From NCBI GenBank assembly GCA_009785345.1, contig WQWL01000015.1, positions 1 through 44,235 of the forward strand: a stretch of DNA of 44,235 bases. Direction: 5' to 3'. The notes beneath the pieces were generated by a model that was not told the origin of the DNA, did no database searches, and was given only the letters and a program-made list of their open reading frames with translations. Below, piece by piece: positions 26,372-33,360 of this stretch. Position numbers and translations under genes: made by a program. The number at the start of each line of letters is the position of its first letter. Position 1 is the stretch's first letter. The DNA is from Oscillospiraceae bacterium (lineage in GTDB: Bacteria > Bacillota > Clostridia > Oscillospirales > Oscillospiraceae).

Positions 26372-27562
26372 TCAGTCAACTGTACATGAAATTTCGTCCT
26401 GTTTCAATCTGATTTTTAATTGGTCTCCTCGACTTACATCTGACGCATTTTTAACAATTGTTCCATCATCGAGCTGCGCGATTGCGTATCCGCGACCCAG
26501 AACTTTTAGCGGACTCATTGCATCGAGTGATGCCGAAAGGCGAGTATAGCGTTCTCGTTTTTTATATATTGAACCTTGCATTGACGAGAGGAGTCTTTCA
26601 GCGCTTCGGTCTACTTGAATTCTTCTGTCATCAATATAATATTTTGGGTTTTGTAAAACACGCTTGTTAGCAACATCTTGTAAACGTTGCTTGCGATGCT
26701 TAATATCACGGCTTATGGCTTGCTGTAGTCGCCCATCTGTAGTTTTAATCCAATTATAGACATCAATTATATCAGGAACAGCAATCTCTGCTGAGTTTGA
26801 GGGTGTGGCTGCTCTTACGTCAGCAACATAGTCGGCAATGGTTACGTCCGGCTCGTGACCAACGGCTGAAATTACAGGTATTTCTGATGCGAAAATTGCT
26901 CTTGCCACTCGTTCATCATTGAATGCCCATAAATCCTCTATAGAGCCACCGCCTCGTCCTGTGATGATGATATCTGCAAGTTTTTCTCTATTTGCATATT
27001 CAATCGCATTCACAATCTCGGGTGGTGCTTCAACACCTTGCACACGGACGGGTACAACGACTACTTTTGTCAATGGCCAACGACTTCCCAAAACTCTGAT
27101 TATATCTTCCACTGCAGCTCCCACCGGAGACGTTATTACTGCAATGGTTTTTGGAAAACGTGGCAGGGATTTTTTATGTATTTGATCAAAAAGACCTTCT
27201 TTAAAAAGCTTTTCTTTAAGTTGCTCAAAGGCAACATATAAATCGCCAACGCCATCCGGGGTCATTTCGTTAACATATAATTGATACGCGCCGTCTCTGG
27301 GATAAACGGCGATTCTGCCAAATGCAACGACGCTCATTCCATTTTCGGGTTTGAAGCGTAATTTTGCAGCACTACCCTTGAACATCACACAAGACAACCT
27401 GCCTTCAACATCCTTCATGGTAAAGTAATGATGACCTGACGGGTAGGTTTTATAGTTCGACAACTCTCCTTTGACATATACCCTAGCCAGGGTGCTATCA
27501 GAGTCGAGTAGCCGCTTTATGTAATTATTTAGTTCACTTATAGTGAAAATCTTATCGGACAT
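26372..27562 (-). CDS. xseA: Exodeoxyribonuclease VII large subunit
   Basis: Catalytic subunit of exonuclease VII, which degrades single-stranded DNA from both ends. The N-terminal OB-fold is visible in FTISELNNYIKRLLDSDSTLARVYVKGELSNYKTYPSGHHYFTMKD. The catalytic region contains IAVITSPVGAAVEDIIRVL, ITGRGGGSIEDLWAFNDERVARAI, PVISAVGHEPDVTIADYVADVRAATPSNSAE, followed by a coiled-coil region and the C-terminal GRGYAI. At 396 residues it is slightly shorter than average. It precedes xseB. The spacer upstream toward nusB, where folD often lies, holds only an inverted-repeat element. Confidence 0.95.
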   Translation of the reverse strand: MSDKIFTISELNNYIKRLLDSDSTLARVYVKGELSNYKTYPSGHHYFTMKDVEGRLSCVMFKGSAAKLRFKPENGMSVVAFGRIAVYPRDGAYQLYVNEMTPDGVGDLYVAFEQLKEKLFKEGLFDQIHKKSLPRFPKTIAVITSPVGAAVEDIIRVLGSRWPLTKVVVVPVRVQGVEAPPEIVNAIEYANREKLADIIITGRGGGSIEDLWAFNDERVARAIFASEIPVISAVGHEPDVTIADYVADVRAATPSNSAEIAVPDIIDVYNWIKTTDGRLQQAISRDIKHRKQRLQDVANKRVLQNPKYYIDDRRIQVDRSAERLLSSMQGSIYKKRERYTRLSASLDAMSPLKVLGRGYAIAQLDDGTIVKNASDVSRGDQLKIRLKQDEISCTVD

Positions 27563-27587
27563 GCCTATGTGCTCATTTCCCTGATTT

Positions 27588-27748
27588 ATACTAACCTCTG
27601 TTAGAAATCGTAGTATCTTTATGGTCTGTTTTCCCTTTGCCTACGTTAAAAATCCTTGAAAGGCCACAGGCATTTTTGCGTATTTTTGCCTTGCCAAATG
27701 AAAAATAGTCGCATAAAGCTATCAACGATTTTTAACAGGGATTAGTAT
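27588..27748. mobile_element. 161-bp element with terminal inverted repeats (MITE-like)
   Basis: The left end (from 27588, ATACTAACCTCTGTTAGAAA) and the reverse complement of the right end (ending 27748, ATACTAATCCCTGTTAAAAA) match over about 37 bases with few differences. It carries no gene and fills the gap between nusB and xseA. Its right end includes the nusB stop codon. The short size, inverted ends and lack of coding capacity suggest a non-autonomous miniature element. A target duplication is not obvious. Confidence 0.6.
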
Positions 27749-28197
27749 GAGTTATCAACTTCTTTGCGTGTAAAGCTACCTAAAATACCGTTTATAAAAG
27801 AAACCGTTTCCGGTGGCTCATATTGTTTTGCTAGTTCAACAGCATCGTTAATTGACGCACCATTAGGAATATCAGGCATATACAATATCTCATACATGGC
27901 AAGCTTCATTATTGCAACTGCAGTTCTCGATATTCTGCCAAATTTCCATCCGACGGCATATTTTTCGATATAGCCATCGAGTTCGACCGAATGTTCTGAT
28001 ATTCCTGTAATCAAACGTGTTATATAGTCGAGCTGCTTTTTGTTCGGCTTGCTCACATATAACTCATCTTCTTCTTTCAAGGAGTTATAGTATTGTTCGT
28101 CAAAGGTTCTAGATAATAGCTCTTTTGGGTCAGAGGGGTTTTCAGAAATAGCAAAACACAGTCTGACAGCTATTTCCCTTGCCACGCTTCTTTTCAT
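27742..28197 (-). CDS. nusB: Transcription antitermination protein NusB
   Basis: RNA-binding factor that works with NusE (S10) in antitermination, mainly of rRNA operons. The N-terminus MKRSVAREIAVRLCFAISEN is the first helix of the NusB fold. ISRTAVAIMKLAMYEILYMPDIPNGASINDAVELAKQY and SFINGILGSF are the conserved C-terminal helices. The length is 151 residues. It starts six bases after the stop of the Asp23-family gene. The stop codon lies in the terminal repeat of the 161-bp element, so the last residues (DNSY) may have been shaped by its insertion. Confidence 0.95.
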   Translation of the reverse strand: MKRSVAREIAVRLCFAISENPSDPKELLSRTFDEQYYNSLKEEDELYVSKPNKKQLDYITRLITGISEHSVELDGYIEKYAVGWKFGRISRTAVAIMKLAMYEILYMPDIPNGASINDAVELAKQYEPPETVSFINGILGSFTRKEVDNSY

Positions 28198-28203
28198 AGT
28201 GTA

Positions 28204-28617
28204 TTACTTCGCTTTTTCAGTTTGCTCAGGTGCTTCTTGCGGTCTGGCTTTTTTTAGTGATATACCGCAAATATTTACGTTTACAGCACTAACATTGACA
28301 CCGACAGCTTCTTCAATTGCAGCCTTTACAGCTTTTTGCACTTCTTCGCCAACTTCGTTGACAGCAAGTCCGAGCTTTGCAATAAAGTGTACATCTACAA
28401 CAATGCTACCATCTTCGTTAGAATGAATTTTAATACCTTTTGACAATCCTTTTTTGCTGCTTACTTTAGTTAGTTCACGGCTTGCCGATTGATATAGTCC
28501 ATATACTCCATCAACCTCTACTGTAGCTGTTGCTGCAATAACAGAGACAACACTTCTAGATATATTGACGCTGCCTCTCTCGTCTGCTGATCTAATATAA
28601 CCTTTATGTTCTGCCAT
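28204..28617 (-). CDS. Asp23/Gls24 family envelope stress protein
   Basis: A 137-residue protein of the Asp23 family, which in Gram-positive bacteria lies beneath the cytoplasmic membrane and responds to envelope stress. Visible are GSVNISRSVVSVIAATATVEVDGVYGL, then IVVDVHFIAKLGLAVNEVGEEVQKAVKAAIEEAVGVNVSAVNVNICGI. The C-terminus is a polar tail. The frame opens at 28638, but AAAGGA at 28630-28635 is 12 bases from ATG 28617, which I chose. It is the first gene of the nusB-to-recN operon and has an extended -10 promoter upstream. In many firmicutes an Asp23 gene sits right before nusB. Confidence 0.9.
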   Translation of the reverse strand: MAEHKGYIRSADERGSVNISRSVVSVIAATATVEVDGVYGLYQSASRELTKVSSKKGLSKGIKIHSNEDGSIVVDVHFIAKLGLAVNEVGEEVQKAVKAAIEEAVGVNVSAVNVNICGISLKKARPQEAPEQTEKAK

Positions 28618-28668
28618 TTTTATGACCATTCCTTTCATGTTTCATCTTATGTTTCGTAAGTTTTTTTG

Positions 28669-28697
28669 ATTGTACCATATTTATGATTCAATTAAAA
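28669..28697 (-). promoter_or_regulatory. Promoter of the asp23-nusB-...-recN operon
   Basis: On the minus strand TACAAT (28669-28674) is preceded by TGG, an extended -10, with a weak -35 (TTTTAA, 28692-28697) at 17 bases. It lies about 50 bases before the Asp23-family gene. Confidence 0.55.
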
Positions 28698-28707
28698 GTG
28701 CTTATTG

Positions 28708-28750
28708 ATGGGATTGCTACTCGGAGGTTGCAATGGCGACAGGTGTGAGC
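28708..28750. repeat. Degenerate fragment of the dispersed repeat
   Basis: GGGATTGCTACTCGGAGG followed by TTGCAATGGCGACAGG resembles the GGGATTGCGGCTCGGAGG and GAGGTCGCAATGACGG segments of the repeat at 30999-31221. It looks like a decayed or solo unit. Confidence 0.45.
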
Positions 28751-28776
28751 TTGGCAGTAAAGTGTTGTTTGAATGA

Positions 28777-29727
28777 CTACTTTGTTAACGCCAGCACGTC
28801 AGGCTCATCCGGAACGCTTAATATTCCGCCGAATTTTTCCGTGGAAAGACTTGCCGCTGTTGTAGCAAATTTTGCGATGCCTTCAAGGTCTCTATCACAT
28901 AAGTCTTCTGGATTCTTGCCAATCTTAAGAAATCTGCTTATTGCACTACCACCGAATATATCCCCGGCTCCTGTTGTGTCAACTTGCTTCACTTGAGGAC
29001 ATTTGGCAAATGCTGATGTTTTCGTCGTTTGCAAGAGAGCACCCTTTGCACCACATGTAACCATTGCGAGCTTGACATTGTACTCATTGAGCAATTTCTC
29101 TGCTCCGATATGTTCATCACAACCCCATAAAAATTTAACTTCATCATCGCTGATTTTGACAATATCTGCGTGCTCAAGTCCCCAAAGGATTTGAGCTTTT
29201 GCGTTTTCCAGACAATCCCAAAGAGATTCTCTCAAATTTGGGTCGAAAGTGATGAGTTTACCTGCGTTTTTCGCATACTCAACGGCTTTGATAGTTGCGC
29301 TTTTCGCAGGCTCATTTGTTAAACTTAGTGTGCCGAAGTGAAATATTTCTGTATTGTCAATTAAAGACAAGTCAAGTTCCTCATATTTTATACATATGTC
29401 AGCGCCGGGTTTTCTTGCAAAACTAAATGAGCGCTCACCAAACTCATCCAATGTTACAAAGGCAAGTGTTGTAAACACGGTGTCGTCTCTAGCAATTCCG
29501 GAAGTTTCAATACCAACATCAGCAGTTGTTTTTATGAGCAGCTTTCCAAATGCATCGTTTCCAACCTTACTGAGAAGGGCTGTTTTTGCGCCGTACTTTG
29601 TGAGTGCTGCAAGAAAATTTGTTGGTGCGCCACCGGGTTTAGCAGCCAATGTTGGATAGCCGTTTTCATCAGTACTTACTGGAGCAAAGTCAATTAATAA
29701 CTCGCCAAGTGCTACTACATTGTACAT
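28777..29727 (-). CDS. scrK: Fructokinase, PfkB family
   Basis: Phosphorylates fructose to fructose 6-phosphate. The 316-residue protein begins VVALGELLIDFAP and continues with AKPGGAPTNFLAALTKYG (substrate-binding) and LLSKVGNDAFGKLL. The C-terminal PfkB signature is QVDTTGAGDIFGGSAISRFL, with the catalytic Asp in DTTGAGD. The cytoplasmic kinase would act after the D-lyxose/D-mannose isomerase encoded two genes upstream, which can produce fructose from mannose. The ribosome site is weak. It follows the Imm51 gene by ten bases, so the three genes are one transcript. A related ketose or nucleoside substrate cannot be excluded. Confidence 0.85.
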   Translation of the reverse strand: MYNVVALGELLIDFAPVSTDENGYPTLAAKPGGAPTNFLAALTKYGAKTALLSKVGNDAFGKLLIKTTADVGIETSGIARDDTVFTTLAFVTLDEFGERSFSFARKPGADICIKYEELDLSLIDNTEIFHFGTLSLTNEPAKSATIKAVEYAKNAGKLITFDPNLRESLWDCLENAKAQILWGLEHADIVKISDDEVKFLWGCDEHIGAEKLLNEYNVKLAMVTCGAKGALLQTTKTSAFAKCPQVKQVDTTGAGDIFGGSAISRFLKIGKNPEDLCDRDLEGIAKFATTAASLSTEKFGGILSVPDEPDVLALTK

Positions 29728-29737
29728 TTCATCACGC

Positions 29738-30148
29738 TCATTTCTTTTTAATGTTTAGAATATCATCGAGGATATTTTGTATATCATCAACTGTTATAGG
29801 CTTCTGAGGTGTTGTGCGTGAAAATAGATCCGCTATCAACTCGTCATTTTCACAGGCCTCTTTGAATCCAATAGCGAAGCACCTGAATGCATCTAGCTCA
29901 AATGAGTATGCGCAAAACATCATATGCTCTGAATCAAATTCAATTGCACTTTGTGAATCAGGAAAATACTCTTGAATATAGACTTCTGCCAACGATTCCC
30001 AGTCATATCCACTTCCTTCAAAGCCCTCATTTTCACGCGTTTTAAATAGCTCTGTTTTATAATTGTCGCTTGTATACAAAACAACTGCAGCACCCCCATT
30101 TTCATGTTCAATCCATGAAAATGGAGTTATTTGAGTTGTAAAATCCAT
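29738..30148 (-). CDS. Imm51 family immunity protein (orphan)
   Basis: A 136-residue acidic protein with the Imm51 pattern: ITPFSWIEHENGGAAVVLYTSDNYKTELF, then EGFEGSGYDWESLAEVYIQE, FDSEHMMFCAYSFELDAFRCFAIGF, and ELIADLFSRT. Imm51 proteins are predicted to neutralise polymorphic toxins delivered between bacteria. GAGG lies six bases before ATG 30148; the frame opens with a TTG inside that ribosome site. No toxin gene is adjacent; it is placed between a sugar isomerase and fructokinase. It may be an orphan immunity gene or a housekeeping member of the family. Confidence 0.8.
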   Translation of the reverse strand: MDFTTQITPFSWIEHENGGAAVVLYTSDNYKTELFKTRENEGFEGSGYDWESLAEVYIQEYFPDSQSAIEFDSEHMMFCAYSFELDAFRCFAIGFKEACENDELIADLFSRTTPQKPITVDDIQNILDDILNIKKK

Positions 30149-30172
30149 AATGCGCCTCAACTTTCTTTTAAG

Positions 30173-30859
30173 TTATTTTGAAGCAGGGTACTCATTACAC
30201 AGTAGCCTATAAGGTGGTTCGTCCTCTTCTATTGCGGGGAAGCGGCCTATGCTTTCGTAGAAACGGTTGTCTATGTTATCATCGTTGCACTCGCTGACTT
30301 CGCCGAGTAGTACCGGACCTGTGCCTTTTTCTACGGCAAAATCGTGGTATAAGTATGGTTGAATTGAAATACTTTCTCCGGGAGTAAGGCGCACTTTTGT
30401 GCCTGCAGGAACAACGACTTCACGTCCATCGAGATATACTTTAACATCAGATACCTTGTCGAGATCTTCGTCTTTGGTGGAGTTATAAACAGTAATGAAT
30501 ATGTTACCACCACCACGATTAATAATATCTTCCATCTTTGCCCAATGGAAGTGGAGCGGTGCGTATTGCTCTTCACGCAAATAGAGCAGCTTTTCTGCAT
30601 ATGTTTTAGTATATTTCTCCTTCATAGCAAGATTCCCATTGCGAATAGTTATCAACGAAAATCCAACATTATCAAAATCACCTAAACCATAGTCAGTTAT
30701 ATCCCAACCGAGCATGTTGTCGCGAATCTCATCATAGTCATGCCCTTTGCTTTTCCATTCATCGGGAGTGAAGTGACAGAATGGAGGGAGTGCAAATCTG
30801 TAATCATTAATGAATGCTTCCATTTCTTTAAGAGCTTTGTTAATCTCGCTTCGTTTCAT
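30173..30859 (-). CDS. D-lyxose/D-mannose isomerase (cupin)
   Basis: Cupin-fold ketol-isomerase that converts D-lyxose to D-xylulose and D-mannose to D-fructose. The metal ligands are visible in APLHFHWAKMEDIINRGGG (two His and a Glu), with the third His in PYLYHDFAVEKGTGPVLLGEVSECNDD. MKRSEINKALKEMEAFI and LPPFCHFTPDEW at the N-terminus are typical for the family. The length of 228 residues is normal. The start is ATG 30859; the frame is open 29 codons upstream but no ribosome site supports that. Together with fructokinase it suggests mannose or lyxose use through fructose 6-phosphate. Confidence 0.88.
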   Translation of the reverse strand: MKRSEINKALKEMEAFINDYRFALPPFCHFTPDEWKSKGHDYDEIRDNMLGWDITDYGLGDFDNVGFSLITIRNGNLAMKEKYTKTYAEKLLYLREEQYAPLHFHWAKMEDIINRGGGNIFITVYNSTKDEDLDKVSDVKVYLDGREVVVPAGTKVRLTPGESISIQPYLYHDFAVEKGTGPVLLGEVSECNDDNIDNRFYESIGRFPAIEEDEPPYRLLCNEYPASK

Positions 30860-30891
30860 AGTATTAGTCCCGCCTTTATAATTTTTTTTAC

Positions 30892-30900
30892 ATGATAACA
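30892..30900 (-). promoter_or_regulatory. Probable extended -10 promoter of the isomerase operon
   Basis: On the minus strand TGTTATCAT gives a TG-extended -10 (TATCAT at 30892-30897), about 33 bases before the isomerase start. The -35 region is poor. Confidence 0.4.
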
Positions 30901-30998
30901 CAAAAGTAAGACGCAGTACAGACCCGAGCCCACTTATGGAGGACAATTTCTTTCGATTTATTACTATTCACGGTTAACTCGAAACAGTATAAAAACTT

Positions 30999-31221
30999 CG
31001 TCATTCCGTGCTTGACACGGAATCAATTTGATAAAATGCGCATTATTCAGGGGATTGCGGCTCGGAGGCGAGGTCGCTGACAAAGTGCATATTTTTACCT
31101 ATCGTCATTGCGGCCTCCGAGCCGCAATCTGATAGAATCAAGCTTTGTAATAGATCCCGGGTCAAGCCCGGGATGACAAATGGGACCTTTTCAGCAGCCT
31201 CCTCGGAGGTCGCAATGACGG
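30999..31221. repeat. Composite palindromic repeat, copy C
   Basis: Non-coding block made of several palindromes: ATTCCGTG/CACGGAAT (31003-31023), 17-bp perfect arms starting GATTGCGGCTCGGAGGC (31053-31069 with 31113-31129), and ATCCCGGG/CCCGGGAT around TCAAG (31154-31174), ending with CTCGGAGGTCGCAATGACGG. A second copy, inverted, lies at 34793-34991. The rest of the 30860-31364 gap holds the promoters of the two flanking genes and nothing else I can see. Confidence 0.8.
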
Positions 31222-31298
31222 GTAGGGCATGAGCTGTAACTTCGATTTTTGTCGTTCTAACATGCGAAGCAACCTGTTAATGTGGTAAAATAAAAACA

Positions 31299-31336
31299 AA
31301 CACGACAGAGTGTTGTCGTGTTGCGTGTGGTATACT
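31299..31336 (+). promoter_or_regulatory. Promoter and probable operator of the WYL regulator
   Basis: TGGTATACT (31328-31336) is an extended -10. Immediately upstream AACACGACA (31299-31307) and TGTCGTGTT (31314-31322) form a perfect 9-bp inverted repeat with a 6-base gap covering the -35 region. This is a good candidate for autoregulation by the WYL protein. Confidence 0.55.
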
Positions 31337-31364
31337 ATGATGACGAAATACACGGAGGCAGACT

Positions 31365-32267
31365 ATGAAGCTAGATCGATTAATAGGCATACTCACCGTT
31401 TTATTACAAAATGAGCGGGTGACTGCTCCGTATTTGGCTGAGAAGTTTGAAGTGAACCGTCGCACTATCGGTAGAGATATTGATGCCTTATGTCAGGCGG
31501 GTATTCCTATTGTTACTCATCAAGGTACAGGCGGTGGCATCTCAATTGCTGAGGGATTCAAGCTGGATAAGAGCGTTCTGACAACAGGCGAACTGTCGGG
31601 TATTATTGCGGCACTCAAAGGTCTTGGTAGTGTAACAAAACAAACGCATATAGAGCGAACATTAGATAAATTAGGTGCTAATTCGGATTCAGTAGTATCT
31701 CTATCTGAACCTATTGTCATTGACCTTGCCTCCCATTACAAAGGATATTTAACATCCAAGATTGAGACAATTAAGCAAGCCATACTTGAAGGAAAGTTGG
31801 TTCAATTTGACTATTTCTACAGTAAGGGTGAAAGCCATAGACGAATTGAGCCATATGTTGTTATTTTCCAATGGACATCGTGGTATGTGCTTGGATTTTG
31901 TATGGAGCGGATGGACTGGCGAATGTTTAAACTACATCGTCTTTGGAATCTCAAAGTATGCGAAGAAAAATTCGTAGTGAGAGATATACCACCGGATAAG
32001 CGAGACTTCAACAGCTATCTATCTGACGATGTAAAATTGGTAGCCTTGTTTGATGAGTCAGTAAAATACATGCTAATTGAAGCATATGGTCTTGATTGCT
32101 ACCATGAAACTTCTGAAGGACTGCACTTTGAGGTGGGTTTTACCAATCGGGGTTATATGCTGAGCTGGATATTGGGGTTTGGTGATAAGGTCAAAGTACT
32201 AGAGCCGCCTGACCTTGTTGCGGAGATCCAGACAAATGCAAGAAATGTTTTGAATAGTTATATGTAG
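31365..32267 (+). CDS. HTH/WYL-domain transcriptional regulator (YafY type)
   Basis: The first ~60 residues form a helix-turn-helix: MKLDRLIGILTVLLQNERVTAPYLAEKFEVNRRTIGRDIDAL, followed by GIPIVTHQGTGGGISIAEGF. The middle contains the WYL domain (VQFDYFYSKGESHRRIEPYVVIFQWTSWYVLGFCMERMDWRMFKLHRL) and a WCX C-terminal extension. WYL domains sense nucleic-acid or small-molecule ligands. GGAGG lies seven bases before the ATG. The 300-residue length is typical. The nearest target candidates are its own promoter, the AlkZ-related gene downstream and the divergent isomerase operon. Confidence 0.88.
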   Translation: MKLDRLIGILTVLLQNERVTAPYLAEKFEVNRRTIGRDIDALCQAGIPIVTHQGTGGGISIAEGFKLDKSVLTTGELSGIIAALKGLGSVTKQTHIERTLDKLGANSDSVVSLSEPIVIDLASHYKGYLTSKIETIKQAILEGKLVQFDYFYSKGESHRRIEPYVVIFQWTSWYVLGFCMERMDWRMFKLHRLWNLKVCEEKFVVRDIPPDKRDFNSYLSDDVKLVALFDESVKYMLIEAYGLDCYHETSEGLHFEVGFTNRGYMLSWILGFGDKVKVLEPPDLVAEIQTNARNVLNSYM

Positions 32268-32291
32268 TTAAATATTGAACCATAGATGTTT

Positions 32292-32320
32292 TGTAGGGGC
32301 GGCAACCTGTCGCACCTACA
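32292..32320. repeat. Short palindromic repeat of another family
   Basis: TGTAGG (32292-32297) and CCTACA (32315-32320) flank GCG/CGC and a short loop. The GTAGGGGCG-type hairpin resembles small dispersed palindromes seen in other genomes. One copy here. Confidence 0.5.
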
Positions 32321-32406
32321 GAAAATCAATAGACAAGCAAATAAAAAATGTATGAGCAGGGAAATTTTAGTTTTACAATCGATTAATATTGAATGTAGGA
32401 GGAAAT

Positions 32407-33099
32407 ATGATACATTGTTATGATGATTTTGTAGAAACACTACTGAATGCTGGCTTTTCAATGGCATACGGAGGCTCACAGGGGATTTATTCCATAATTA
32501 ATTGGAGTTGGGATGATCCACCACCCTATGAAACAAAAATCGCATTTCATACCGGCAACCCGGAAACTGACCCGTGGGAATGGCGTATGCGTGTCTTGGA
32601 TGAACGAGATGACATTGCCTACGCTAAATTGTTCTTCAAGAAAAGCGGTTTTATAACTAATGAGTGGTATCCATTCTTCTTATCTGCTCGTCGAGGAGGT
32701 TTGACTTTCGATGAAGCTTATGATGATGGAACAATCAGCCATTATGCAAAACGAATTTACGATGCTGTTGTCGAAAATGAGGCATTGGCTACACATACAA
32801 TCAAACAGGTGGCGGGATTCAGTAGAGATGAGAAAAGTAGTTTCGATAAGGCATTGATTGAACTTCAAATGAAGATGTACTTGACAGTGTGTGGCAAACA
32901 GTACAGGTCAATAAAAGCTGAGATTAACAATTGCTGGGCATCAACGGTAATGACGACAACGGAAAATTTCTTTGGAGAAGATGTATTTGAAAAAGCAGAT
33001 TCTATACCGCAAGAAATGGCTGTGGAGAAAATAAGGGAACAAATTTTGAAACTTAATCCATCGGCTGATGATAAGAAAATCAGTAAATTCATATTTTAA
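32407..33099 (+). CDS. AlkZ-related protein (winged-helix DNA glycosylase relative)
   Basis: A 230-residue cytoplasmic protein resembling the C-terminal part of AlkZ/YcaQ, DNA glycosylases that unhook damaged or cross-linked bases. The pattern HTGNPETDPWEWRMRVLDERDDIAYAKLFFKKSGFITNEWYPFFLSARR near residues 45-95 and FDKALIELQMKMYLTVCG near residue 150 is what I recall for the short AlkZ-related family. The glycosylase QxQ catalytic motif is not evident. AGGAGG precedes ATG 32407; the frame opens with a TTG beside it. It lies 139 bases after the WYL regulator in the same direction and is followed by a terminator, so the two may be co-transcribed. Confidence 0.65.
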   Translation: MIHCYDDFVETLLNAGFSMAYGGSQGIYSIINWSWDDPPPYETKIAFHTGNPETDPWEWRMRVLDERDDIAYAKLFFKKSGFITNEWYPFFLSARRGGLTFDEAYDDGTISHYAKRIYDAVVENEALATHTIKQVAGFSRDEKSSFDKALIELQMKMYLTVCGKQYRSIKAEINNCWASTVMTTTENFFGEDVFEKADSIPQEMAVEKIREQILKLNPSADDKKISKFIF

Positions 33100-33126
33100 T
33101 AGAAAATAATCAAAAAACTTGAGATT

Positions 33127-33176
33127 TTGCACTCATTAAGTTATTATTAGTAATGGCTCAACGAGTGCAATTTTTC
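33127..33176 (+). terminator. Terminator of the AlkZ-related gene
   Basis: TTGCACTC (33127-33134) pairs with GAGTGCAA (33163-33170), followed by TTTTTC. The hairpin starts 28 bases after the stop. Confidence 0.75.
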
Positions 33177-33260
33177 GCGGTCTTTTTGTGTAAATGATAC
33201 TTTATTAGTAATTAGTGTGAAGCATCTTAGGGTAACGTCAAACAGTCTATGAAAAGCTAA

Positions 33261-33338
33261 CGTCATTCTGCGGGTCGTCGCAGAATCTAGTAAATATAGA
33301 AATCCTTGATTCTGCGGCGACCCGCAGACAATATGACG
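33261..33338. repeat. Dispersed palindromic repeat, copy B
   Basis: Arms 33261-33287 and 33308-33338 match those of copy A at 4018-4091; the stem core is changed (GCGGGTCGTCGC instead of GCGCGAAGTCGC) with the pairing largely kept, and a CAAT insertion sits near the right end. The loop is almost the same as in copy A. It lies just upstream of the sugar kinase. Confidence 0.8.
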
Positions 33339-33360
33339 AAACGAGAGGAACAGACATTTT

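Noticed and set aside
30999-31221. CRISPR array
   Set aside because: The repeats are palindromic units of unequal length without regular spacers; no cas genes in the window.
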